The notes beneath the pieces were generated by a model, which saw nothing but the letters and a program-made list of their open reading frames with translations, was not told where the DNA came from and searched no databases. A stretch of 62,402 nt of DNA from Candidatus Pullichristensenella stercorigallinarum (lineage in GTDB: Bacteria > Bacillota > Clostridia > Christensenellales > Aristaeellaceae): the NCBI GenBank assembly GCA_018712945.1, contig DVFZ01000108.1:1-62402 (forward strand). The letters are read 5' to 3'. Position numbers and translations under genes: made by a program. Positions within the stretch are counted from its first letter, which is position 1; every line of letters begins with the position of its first letter. Of this stretch, positions 52,674 through 60,674 are shown one piece after another.

Positions 52674-54032
52674 ATGTACGATCTGGTCATCACCAACGCC
52701 ACCATCGTCGCTGCCGATCTCCAGTACAAGGGATCTATCTGTATCAAGGATGGAAAGATCGCCGCCATCGCCACCGACGCGCCGGAGGCGGTCGACGCCG
52801 CGCAGACAATCGACGCGCAGGGCCTGCTGGCCTTCCCCGGCCTGATCGACGTGCATGCGCACCTAGGCGAACGCGGCGAGGGTGATACGGAATCGGTCAC
52901 CTGTTCGTCCAAGGCCGCCGCTGTGGGCGGCATCACCACCTGCGTGGATATGCCCACCAACCAGCCTGTGATCAAAAACGCGGAGATACTGCGCGAAAAG
53001 ATCCGCTATATGAAGGAAGAATGCCGCGTAGACCACATACTTTACGGCGCGCTCATCCGCGACAACCAGGCCGACCTGAAAGAAATGGCCGCGCTGGGCG
53101 CCACCTGTTTCAAAGCCTTCCTTTCTTATTCCGGAGAGGAATACACATCACCCAACATGTATGAGGCGCGCAAGGCCATGCAGGAGATCGCCAAGTTCGA
53201 CGGCATCGCCTCCTTCCACTGCGAGGACTTTTCCATCACCTCAGGGCTCGACCGCGAGATGTGCGAGGGCAAAATCGATGACCGCCGCGCCTTCCTAGAT
53301 ACGCGCCCGGTTTCCGCAGAGATCATCGCCACGCAGAATATCATCACGCTGGCGGAAGAGACGGGGTGCCGCACGCACATACTGCATGTGAGCCATCCTG
53401 ACGTGGCCGAACTGATCCGCCGGGCGCAGGAAAGGGGCGTCCGCGTCACCGGCGAGACCTGCCCGCACTATCTGCGCTTCAGCGAGGATGATTTTTTGCA
53501 TGTCAGCAGCCTGTACAAGTGCGTGCCGCCGCTGCGCTCGCCGCAGGCGCGCGAAGCGCTGTGGGGCTATGTGGAAAAGGGCGTGCTCTCCTGCATCGGC
53601 TCTGACCACTCGCCAGGCACGAGGGAGCAGCGCGATGACCGACTGCACCCCGTGTATGAACTGGGCAACGGCATCAGCGGCATACAGACCATGTTGCAGA
53701 CCATGTACGACCTGGTGGTGAACACAAAGCACGCCTCGCCCACCATCATTACCCGCCGCTTGGCAGAGTCGCCGGCAAAGGTCTGGGGTGTGTGGGGACG
53801 TAAGGGTGCCATTCTTCCTGGGTTCGACGCCGACATTGTCCTGCTGGATCCGCAACGTCACTGGAAGATCACGCCGGAGTCGCTCTATTACAAGAACAAC
53901 GAAGTCTCCTGCTATATCGGCCTGGAAGGCGTTGGATACCCCGTGCTCACCGTGTTGCGCGGCAACATCATTGCCAGGGATGGCAAGTACATCGGAGAAA
54001 ATGTGCACGGCGAGATGATCACGCGCCTGTAA
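52674..54032 (+). CDS. allB: allantoinase AllB (cyclic amidohydrolase)
   Basis: 452 residues. Metal site of the dihydroorotase/hydantoinase superfamily: HAHLGERG, carboxylated Lys in CFKAFLSYSG, ASFHCED, HILHVSH and GSDHSPG. DMPTNQP after GGITT is the allantoinase form. It opens the hydantoin ring of allantoin to allantoate. Dihydropyrimidinase is the alternative, but the AllE/AllD neighbours favour allantoinase. It begins a plus-strand unit with the ThuA-like gene. Confidence 0.93.
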   Translation: MYDLVITNATIVAADLQYKGSICIKDGKIAAIATDAPEAVDAAQTIDAQGLLAFPGLIDVHAHLGERGEGDTESVTCSSKAAAVGGITTCVDMPTNQPVIKNAEILREKIRYMKEECRVDHILYGALIRDNQADLKEMAALGATCFKAFLSYSGEEYTSPNMYEARKAMQEIAKFDGIASFHCEDFSITSGLDREMCEGKIDDRRAFLDTRPVSAEIIATQNIITLAEETGCRTHILHVSHPDVAELIRRAQERGVRVTGETCPHYLRFSEDDFLHVSSLYKCVPPLRSPQAREALWGYVEKGVLSCIGSDHSPGTREQRDDRLHPVYELGNGISGIQTMLQTMYDLVVNTKHASPTIITRRLAESPAKVWGVWGRKGAILPGFDADIVLLDPQRHWKITPESLYYKNNEVSCYIGLEGVGYPVLTVLRGNIIARDGKYIGENVHGEMITRL

Positions 54033-54062
54033 ATACCCCATAACAAAGAGGAGGTTTTTGCC

Positions 54063-54809
54063 ATGGCTGGAAAAATTCTATTCGTCGGTGAGAGCTGGCA
54101 CGTTCACACCATGGAATCCAAGGGCTTCGACGTCTTTACCTACGACTACTACGAGGAAGCTGTCGGCTACATCCAGGAGGCGCTGTGCGCCAACGGCTGG
54201 GAATTTGAGCACATTCCCTCCCACCTCGTCGAACAGCGGTTCCCCCGCTCCGCAGAAGCGCTTTCTCAATATGCCGCCGTATTTTTCAGCGATGTGGGCG
54301 CGAACACCCTGAACCTGCCCATGAACGTCTTTATGCGGCAACAGCCCACCTTGAACAAGCTCGACCTCGTCCGGGAATATGTGGAAAACGGCGGCGCTTT
54401 TTGCATGATCGGCGGCTATCTCTCCTTCCAGGGCATCCAGGGGCGCGCCGCCTACAAGCGCACACCTATTGAGGAGATCCTGCCGGTCACACTGCTCGAA
54501 GGCGACGACCGCGTGGAAAAGAGCGGCGGGATTTGCGTGGAGGCCGTCGATCCCAGCCATGCGGCTCTCACCGGCATCCCCGCGCAGTGGCCGCAGATCC
54601 TCGGCTACAACCGCCTGAACTCCAAGGAGGGCGCGCAAGTGCCCGTAAAGGTCGGAAACGACCCCCTCCTGGTCTTGGGAAGCTACGGCAAGGGTCGCAC
54701 CTGCGCCTTTGCCACGGATTGCGCCCCGCACTGGGCTCCCGTTCCCTTCTGCACATGGGAAGGATATAAGGTCTTGTGGGGCAATATCATGCGCTGCCTG
54801 GCCGACTGA
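54063..54809 (+). CDS. glutamine amidotransferase-like (ThuA-type fold) protein
   Basis: 248 residues of the cytosolic class I glutamine amidotransferase-like family: KILFVGESWHVHTMESKGFDVFTYDYYEEAVGYIQEAL, YAAVFFSDVGANTL, LVREYVENGGAFCMIGGYLSFQGIQGRAAYKRTPIEEILPVTLLEGDDRVE, and GSYGKGRTCAFATDCAPHWAP. There is no clear nucleophile Cys in a G-C-G elbow (IGGYLSF occupies that place), so glutaminase activity is doubtful. Such proteins sit in sugar and hydantoin-type catabolic operons with unknown function. GAGG site; 30 nt after allB. Confidence 0.8.
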   Translation: MAGKILFVGESWHVHTMESKGFDVFTYDYYEEAVGYIQEALCANGWEFEHIPSHLVEQRFPRSAEALSQYAAVFFSDVGANTLNLPMNVFMRQQPTLNKLDLVREYVENGGAFCMIGGYLSFQGIQGRAAYKRTPIEEILPVTLLEGDDRVEKSGGICVEAVDPSHAALTGIPAQWPQILGYNRLNSKEGAQVPVKVGNDPLLVLGSYGKGRTCAFATDCAPHWAPVPFCTWEGYKVLWGNIMRCLAD

Positions 54810-54834
54810 GCGCTGCAGCAGCGTTATAATGCCG

Positions 54835-54877
54835 AGCAAAACGCCTTCCATGTCTGGCGCATGGAGGGCGTTTTGCT
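54835..54877. terminator. strong bidirectional terminator
   Basis: AGCAAAACGCC-TTCCATG pairs with CATGGAG-GGCGTTTTGCT (18 bp, one wobble) around a 7-nt loop. It separates the allB unit from the convergent PfkB gene. The rest of the 265-nt gap holds nothing recognisable. Confidence 0.75.
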
Positions 54878-55074
54878 TGATGTACATCCGCCGGGCGCAT
54901 ATACAAAGGGCGGGGCAGGGCATCCGCCCTCCCCCGCCTCGGTGTGCCGTCAAAGCGGGCAGACTGGCAAAGCGTTGGGAAAGCCCGCAAGCCGGGGAAG
55001 CAAAATTGCCGCAGGCCCTTATTCTACCAGGGCATTTTTCGCCGTCGCGGGCGTTGTCAGCACCCTGACGTAGC

Positions 55075-56013
55075 CTAACCGCGCATGGCTTGCAATTGTT
55101 CCAGCGTCGGCATGCCGGGGATGCCGCCCATGCAGCCCACGCAGTGGCCGCCGGCAAGGTTGCCCCACGTCACCGCTTCGCAGAGACGCTCCATGGTGAT
55201 CTCCTCCGCGCGCTTGACGCCGCTGCGCAGCAGATGCCCCATCGTGTTCCCCCAGAAGGCGTCGCCCGCCCCAGTGGTGTCCACTACCTTGCGCGCCTGC
55301 GTGGGCATCGCGCGGCTTTCGCCATCCATGTAACAGTGCGCGCCCCCTGCGCCGTGCGTCACGACCACCGCGCGCAGGCCGTACTCCCGCATCAGGCCGT
55401 CTATATCCGTGCCGCAGCAGAACAGCTCGACCTCTTCATCGGACATCTTCAAAAGCTCCACGTCCTTGAGCAGCCCCAGGATGCACGCACGCGCTTCCTC
55501 GCGCTGGCTGTTCCAGAGCATGTCACGGTAGTTGACGTCGAACGACGTGATCTTGCCCAAGGCATGCGCCTTCGCAAAGGCGTGCACCACAGCATCCCTG
55601 GACGGCGGGTCGGAAAGCGAGACTGAGCCGCCAATGAGCATCGTCGTCCCTTCCAGCCCCGCGCCGTCCACGTCCGCCGGGTTGAGCAGCATGTCCGCCC
55701 CGGGCTTGCGGACAAAGGTGAACTCACGCTCACCGTTTTCGTCGTGGGAGACAAAGGCCATCGTAGTCACTGCCTGTTCCGCGCGCCCGGGCACGAGGAT
55801 CTCGACGCCCTCCCCGCGCAGCGTGTTGAGCAGGAAATCGCCAAAGGCATCCTTCCCCACCTTGCCGATGAAACCTACCCGCAGCCCGGTGCGCGCCATG
55901 GCCACAGCCACGTTCGCCGGCGCCCCGCCGGGGTTCTGCCGGTAGACGCGCGGCTCCTTTTCGGGGGTAAAATCGATCAAAAGCTCGCCGATACAAATCG
56001 CATCCACGCTCAT
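55075..56013 (-). CDS. PfkB family carbohydrate kinase (fructokinase-like)
   Basis: 312 residues: ICIGELLIDFTPEKEPRVYRQNPGGAPANVAVAMARTG, GKVGKDAFGDFL, IGGSVSLSDPPSRDAVVHAF, FDVNYRDMLW, and the catalytic motif VVDTTGAGDAFWGNTMGHLL with the base Asp. It is a ribokinase-fold kinase most like bacterial fructokinases. Its ATG overlaps the nagB stop (ATGA), so a sugar released or made by the NagB-like enzyme, or its precursor, is a reasonable substrate. Confidence 0.92.
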   Translation of the reverse strand: MSVDAICIGELLIDFTPEKEPRVYRQNPGGAPANVAVAMARTGLRVGFIGKVGKDAFGDFLLNTLRGEGVEILVPGRAEQAVTTMAFVSHDENGEREFTFVRKPGADMLLNPADVDGAGLEGTTMLIGGSVSLSDPPSRDAVVHAFAKAHALGKITSFDVNYRDMLWNSQREEARACILGLLKDVELLKMSDEEVELFCCGTDIDGLMREYGLRAVVVTHGAGGAHCYMDGESRAMPTQARKVVDTTGAGDAFWGNTMGHLLRSGVKRAEEITMERLCEAVTWGNLAGGHCVGCMGGIPGMPTLEQLQAMRG

Positions 56014-56762
56014 ACTTTCCCCTTTCGGATGACGCTGGCCGGCAGTTTCCCTGCAGCCCGATCATCGACGATAACCCAGAAATCCGGGTGGCCTTTCAGG
56101 GCGGAGACCGGACAGGCAGGGTCGGCCTTTCCCAGGAACAACCTGGCGATGGCGTCTGCCTTCTTCTCTCCTTGGGCAATTAGGATCAGCGTGTGCGCGC
56201 GGGCGATGGTCTGCATCCCCATAGTCGCTGCATAGCGCGGCGCCTCTTCGAAACTGCCAAAGGATCCGGCGGCATCCCTGCGCATCACCTCTGTAAGCGT
56301 CACGCGATGCGTTGCCGTAGAAAAACGCTCTGAAGGCTCATTGAAGCCAACGTGGCCATTGGCGCCGACCCCCAGGAGCAACAGATCCAGGCCGCAACTG
56401 GCCAGCAGCGCTTCATAGGCGGCAGCTTCCGCATCTCCAAAGCGTTCGTCTTCCGGGAACAAGTGGATGTTCCCCTCTGCTAAACCGCAAGGGGCCAATA
56501 CCTGTTCGCGCAGTATCTGTGCGAACCGTGCAGAATGCGAGAGGGGGATGCCGAGATAATCGTCCAATTGGAAAGCGCGCGTGCGCGACAGATCCAGCCG
56601 TCCCTGCGCACTGGCCGCACGCACAAGCGTATACAGGCCGTTCACCGAACGACCGGTCGGATAACCGATAGAACATTCCGGCTTCACGCCAACGATATCT
56701 TCAAACACAGACAACGCAAAAGCGTCAGCTTCCGACGGGGTGGATTTTACGACAAGTTTCAT
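56010..56762 (-). CDS. nagB: glucosamine-6-phosphate deaminase (NagB-like)
   Basis: 250 residues: IGYPTGRSVNGLYTLV, RAFQLDDYLGI (catalytic Asp), LLLLGVGANGHVGFNEPSE (His and Glu of the active site; Asn at the Asp141 position as in Bacillus NagB), TATHRVTLTEV, ATMGMQTIARAHTLILIAQGEKKADAI. It converts glucosamine-6-phosphate to fructose-6-phosphate and ammonia; a paralogue acting on another amino-sugar phosphate is possible. First gene of a two-gene unit with the PfkB kinase. Confidence 0.93.
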   Translation of the reverse strand: MKLVVKSTPSEADAFALSVFEDIVGVKPECSIGYPTGRSVNGLYTLVRAASAQGRLDLSRTRAFQLDDYLGIPLSHSARFAQILREQVLAPCGLAEGNIHLFPEDERFGDAEAAAYEALLASCGLDLLLLGVGANGHVGFNEPSERFSTATHRVTLTEVMRRDAAGSFGSFEEAPRYAATMGMQTIARAHTLILIAQGEKKADAIARLFLGKADPACPVSALKGHPDFWVIVDDRAAGKLPASVIRKGKV

Positions 56763-56955
56763 GGCACAAGCGACTCCTTTTGCCTGTTTTGCCGCACTGC
56801 CCGCCGGCTGTGCAGCATTTTTCAGAGGGTATCATAGCACACCCACACAAGCAAACACAATAAGCGGAGCAAACAAAAAATCAGATGAAAATTTGCGTGC
56901 CACCGTCTTGAACATGCGAACAGACCCACAATGCGTAGACAGCACAGCATTTATT

Positions 56956-56970
56956 TATTAAACGTAAGAA
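56956..56970. promoter_or_regulatory. ROK-type operator candidate, site 3
   Basis: TATTAAACGTAAGAA matches 12 of 15 positions of the site 1 palindrome, upstream of nagB. Confidence 0.5.
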
Positions 56971-57023
56971 ATATATATGCTGTATATAGAAATTCAATCC
57001 TAAAATTTTATATATATCGCCCA

Positions 57024-57052
57024 TTTACAAATCAATTTATGCATGATATAGT
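57024..57052 (+). promoter_or_regulatory. promoter candidate of the M20-M24 operon
   Basis: TTTACA-17-TATAGT on the plus strand. ROK-type site 4 lies 65 nt downstream of the -10, within the leader. Confidence 0.5.
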
Positions 57053-57116
57053 GTACTAGAATGAACATCAAAGGAGATATCTGTTGAAATTGTTTTTATT
57101 TTTTGAGCTATTTAAT

Positions 57117-57131
57117 TGCTAACGTTCAGAA
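57117..57131. promoter_or_regulatory. ROK-type operator candidate, site 4
   Basis: Read on the minus strand, TTCTGAACGTTAGCA matches 13 of 15 positions of the site 1 palindrome. It is in the leader of the M20 amidohydrolase gene. Confidence 0.5.
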
Positions 57132-57239
57132 ATTAATTAGTTCAGAATGCATGCATCCGCAAATTTCTCGCATCCTATCGAAATCGCTCCCTTTCCAGTA
57201 CAGGAGCTGCAAAATATACCACAGAAAGGACAGGTTGTC

Positions 57240-58601
57240 ATGGAGAACAGCACTTATCGCACGATCATCGACAATATCGAGAAAAACAGGCAGCGCATAC
57301 TCGACGCCGAGCGGCACATCTGGGCGAACCCGGAGATCGGCTACAAGGAATGGAAAACGACCGAATACATGGCCGGTATTTTTACAGGGCTGGGGTATAC
57401 GGTGACACGCCCCGAGAACATCACCGGCTTTATCGCCGATTTGGATACGGGCCGTCCGGGGCCGAAGGTAGCCATCGTTGCGGAGCTGGATTCGCTGATC
57501 TGCGCTGAGCATCCCGAGTGCGACCCTGTTACCCACGCGGTGCACGCCTGCGGTCACCACGCGCAGTCTGCCTACCTGGTCGGCTGCGCCGCGGCTTTTG
57601 CCGAGCCAGGCGCCCTCAAGGATCTGTGCGGCTCCATCCGCTTTATCTCCGTCCCGGCTGAGGAGACCATCGACCTGGAATTCCGCAATAAGCTCATCGA
57701 AGATGGCGTGATCCACTACCCCGCCGGCAAGGTCGAATTCCTCTACCGCGGCCTGTTCGACGGCGTGGATATCGCCATGATGAACCACGTCACCCCTGAT
57801 GACGGCAATTACCTGTTCGACCTGCACGGCGGCAGCGACGGATGTATCGTCAAGCACTTTGAGTTCAAGGGGCGCGCGGCGCACGCCGGCGTCAGTCCTG
57901 AGGATGGCATCAACGCCCTCTACGCCGCGACGCTGGGCATCAACGCCTGCAACGCCCTGCGTGAGAAATTCACCGAGAAGGACTTTATTCGCTTCCATCC
58001 CATCATCACCGAAGCGGGCTACGCAGCCAATGCGATCCCCGAGGTTGCCAAACTGGACGCCTATGCGCGCGCTTCTACCTTTGGAAAAATGAAGCAGGTC
58101 AACGAGGAGATCAACCGCGCCCTGTGTGCTTCCGCCGCCTCCATTGGCGCGGACCTGCTTATCAAAGACAACCCCGGCAATATGCCGCTGCACAACGACA
58201 AAAACCTTACGGACCTGTGCGAAAGCGTCATCAGTGACCTGTTTGGCAAGGAAGCCATTCGCTATACGAATTGGATGACCGGTTCTACGGACATGGGCGA
58301 CATCAGCGCGCTGATGCCTGTTGTCCATCCCCATACGATGGGCGCTACGGGGCTTCCCCATGGCAAGGACTACCAGATCGTCGATCCCGAAAAGGCCAGC
58401 GTCAACGCGGCGAAGATGCTCGCGGCCGTGGCTTACCGGCTGCTGGAGAACGACGCTGCGCTGGCTAAAAAGACCATCCGCGAATACCAGCCCGTTTTTG
58501 CCAACCGCGAAGAGTATTTCAAGGCCATCAACGCTATCCGTATGAACCGCACTACCGTTTCCTACAACGACGACGGTTCGGTCACACTGCGCTACCGCTG
58601 A
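57240..58601 (+). CDS. M20 family amidohydrolase (AbgB-like)
   Basis: 453 residues: RHIWANPEIGYKEWKTTEYMAGIFTGLGYTV, IVAELDSLICAEHP, HACGHHAQSAYLVGCAAAF, FISVPAEETID, FEFKGRAAHAGVSPEDGINAL and TGSTDMGDISALMPVVHPHTMGATGLPHG. The metal ligands (HACGHH, the paired Glu in PAEE, and the final His) are retained. This is the M20D branch of p-aminobenzoyl-glutamate hydrolase and amidohydrolases that cleave N-acyl amino acids. It is not the AllC branch, but it is the only amidohydrolase in the island that could cover the allantoate step (inference). ATG after AAAGGA. Confidence 0.9.
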   Translation: MENSTYRTIIDNIEKNRQRILDAERHIWANPEIGYKEWKTTEYMAGIFTGLGYTVTRPENITGFIADLDTGRPGPKVAIVAELDSLICAEHPECDPVTHAVHACGHHAQSAYLVGCAAAFAEPGALKDLCGSIRFISVPAEETIDLEFRNKLIEDGVIHYPAGKVEFLYRGLFDGVDIAMMNHVTPDDGNYLFDLHGGSDGCIVKHFEFKGRAAHAGVSPEDGINALYAATLGINACNALREKFTEKDFIRFHPIITEAGYAANAIPEVAKLDAYARASTFGKMKQVNEEINRALCASAASIGADLLIKDNPGNMPLHNDKNLTDLCESVISDLFGKEAIRYTNWMTGSTDMGDISALMPVVHPHTMGATGLPHGKDYQIVDPEKASVNAAKMLAAVAYRLLENDAALAKKTIREYQPVFANREEYFKAINAIRMNRTTVSYNDDGSVTLRYR

Positions 58602-58637
58602 GCGGCATCCAAACGAAAACGAAAGCGAGGGAGCAAT

Positions 58638-60026
58638 ATGGTCAAAGCAGAAAACATCATTCTCAAGCCCGTGGCCTATCCCCAGGTTGATGTCCCCACG
58701 GAATTGCCGGAACTTTCCGACGCCGTATACCAGGCACGATTGGAAAACGTCCTTAAGATGATGGCCGAACAGGCGCTGGACTGCCTGTTTATCTACGCCG
58801 ACAGGGAACACTACACGAATTTTGAATACCTTGCCGGCTTCGACCTGCGCTTTGAGGAAGCGCTGCTGATGCTCTCTGCCAATGGTGAGGCGACATACAT
58901 CCTCGGTAACGAGTGTCTTCCGCTTGCCAGCCTTTCCCGCATCCCCGCGCAGGTGGAACTCTATCAGGCGTTCTCGCTGCCTAGCCAGCCCATCGACGCC
59001 CTGCGCCCACTTTCCGCGATCGTCGCCGGACATGGGCTCAAATCCGGCGACCATGTGGGCATGGTCGGTTGGAAACTGATGGCTCCGCGCTATGCCAGAC
59101 GTGACGTGTTCGATATCCCGCAGTTCATCCTCCAAGAGATCGGGCAAGTTGCGGGGACAGGTGCCCTCATCAATGTCACAGATGCGTTCATCGACCCCGC
59201 CTACGGCCTGCGTGTGCTCAATACTGCGGATGACATCGCCTATTTTGAGTATGGCGCCGCTTGGGCCTCCATCGGCTTGCGCGATATGCTCGATAGCCTC
59301 GAGACTGGCGTAAGTGAACTTGCGATCTCCCGAAGGATGCGCATCGGCGCGATGACGGAGAACTCCCATCCGCTCACCGTTGTCGGCAAGAATAATGACG
59401 CGGGCATGGTCTACCCGGGCAATACGATCCTGCGGCTGGGTGATCGCTTTAATTGCAGTCTTGGCCTGCGTGGCGGCCTGAGCTGCCGGACGGGCTATCT
59501 TGCTTATAGTTCCGAGGACATTGATCCGGACAAGCGCGACTATATCGATGTGTTGGCCAAGCCCTATTACGCCGCTGTCGTCAACTGGTATGAAAACATA
59601 CGCATCGGCGCAAGCTGTGGAGATATTTACGATATGGTCGAGGCAGCATTGCCCAAGGTTCAGTTCCATTGGAAACTGAATACCGGTCATTATGTGGCCG
59701 CAGAGGAATGGCTCTCCTCGCCTTTCGAGCACGGTTCGACGGTGAAGATCCGAAGCGGCATGTGCGTCCAGATGGACATCATCCCCTCCATGGACGGCTA
59801 TGCCGGTGCAAACTGCGAAGATGGTATCGCCATCGCCGACGCGGACATGCGACGAGAAATTCAAGAGCGTTTCCCCCGTGTCTGGACCCGCATTGAGGCT
59901 AGAAGGCGTCACATGATCGACGTATTGAAGATCAATATCGCCGATGAAGTGCTGCCGCTGTCCAATTTGGCCGCGACCTACCGTCCCTACATGCTCAACA
60001 AAGATATGGCGCTTGCTGTGCATTGA
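58638..60026 (+). CDS. M24 (creatinase/prolidase-fold) protein lacking metal Asp residues
   Basis: 462 residues. An N-terminal creatinase domain (residues about 30-180: RLENVLKMMAEQALDCLFIYADREHYTNFEYLAGFDLRFEEALLML) precedes a pita-bread fold. The positions of the two metal-binding Asp residues of prolidases read GDRFNCSLGLRGGLSCRTGY, with no Asp. The His (LNTGHYVAAEEW) and the last Glu (ANCEDGIAIAD) are kept. This matches metal-free creatinase more than Xaa-Pro peptidase. It follows the M20 gene by 36 nt in the same unit. Substrate unknown; a guanidino or ureido compound would fit the locus. Confidence 0.8.
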   Translation: MVKAENIILKPVAYPQVDVPTELPELSDAVYQARLENVLKMMAEQALDCLFIYADREHYTNFEYLAGFDLRFEEALLMLSANGEATYILGNECLPLASLSRIPAQVELYQAFSLPSQPIDALRPLSAIVAGHGLKSGDHVGMVGWKLMAPRYARRDVFDIPQFILQEIGQVAGTGALINVTDAFIDPAYGLRVLNTADDIAYFEYGAAWASIGLRDMLDSLETGVSELAISRRMRIGAMTENSHPLTVVGKNNDAGMVYPGNTILRLGDRFNCSLGLRGGLSCRTGYLAYSSEDIDPDKRDYIDVLAKPYYAAVVNWYENIRIGASCGDIYDMVEAALPKVQFHWKLNTGHYVAAEEWLSSPFEHGSTVKIRSGMCVQMDIIPSMDGYAGANCEDGIAIADADMRREIQERFPRVWTRIEARRRHMIDVLKINIADEVLPLSNLAATYRPYMLNKDMALAVH

Positions 60027-60068
60027 CAATACATATTGAGCGCAATACACCGCCACGCCGGAAGAGTC

Positions 60069-60269
60069 AAGCAGCAGGACATCAAAGTGGTCGTCACCGG
60101 CGGCATTGTCTACGTTTGTGTAGGCAATGGCACGAATTATCGGATCAACATCACAGTTACGGCGGGCATGACTTTAAACCATGTCGCCACCGAGCACAAT
60201 GGTTGGAATGCTGTAGTCATTAATGGTCAGGTCGGCTTGGTTCCCAGGAAATACTCAAAGGTGATCTAA
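60069..60269 (+). pseudogene. SH3-like domain fragment
   Basis: Codons here read DIKVVVTGGIVYVCVGNGTNYRINITVTAGMTLNHVATEHNGWNAVVINGQVGLVPRKYSKVI, a bacterial SH3 domain as found at the C-terminus of cell-wall amidases in gut Clostridia. No ATG start or upstream catalytic domain exists; the M24 gene ends 43 nt before it. It is a detached tail of a lysin-like gene. Confidence 0.65.
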
Positions 60270-60674
60270 TGATGCCCGCGCGCTTTGAACGGAGCTGCAC
60301 TACCAGACGATGATCTCCACCTGCCGTTTACTCCAAGCAGGCTTTGACGACCACTGGTCCTTAATATTCTTATCCATTCTCTTTTTGGGTTTGGTTGGCA
60401 GACTCTCCTTTATTTTAGCTCAGGGTTTGACGAATAGATTCATAGCTATAAGCTCTCCGCCCCCGCTCCAAGCGGGGGTGTTGCACAATAAGGCCCGATC
60501 CACGGCTGGCTGGGCCAAAGATGTGCAGGCTATTTTGATTATTTCCTGTTCGTGAGTGAGGAAAGAACGCACTTGAATATGGCGCAGCGCGACTATGTTT
60601 GCGCCTAAAATGCACAAACGACATAAGGGGCCCAAGCTATGCTCGACAGACAAAATATCCTTAGGGCAAATACA
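60270..60674. other. no gene recognised; one GC hairpin
   Basis: About 400 nt between the SH3 fragment and the PH-domain gene. A CCCCCGCT-CCA-AGCGGGGG hairpin is at 60460-60478. Open frames on both strands lack ribosome sites or recognisable products. Confidence 0.4.

Larger units (their letters stand above)
56763..57239. promoter_or_regulatory. AT-rich divergent control region, nagB / M20 gene
   Basis: 477 nt without a long gene. It holds two ROK-type operator candidates, a promoter TTTACA-17-TATAGT on the plus strand (57024-57052), and a 12-codon TTG-started leader ORF with a strong AAAGGAGAT site at 57084-57122. Confidence 0.5.

Noticed and set aside
57126-60056. 976-codon open frame on the minus strand
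   Set aside because: Antisense to the M20 and M24 genes, with no recognisable domains.
60420-60653. 77-codon minus-strand frame near the GC hairpin
   Set aside because: No usable start context and no recognisable fold; the hairpin alone does not support an insertion sequence end.
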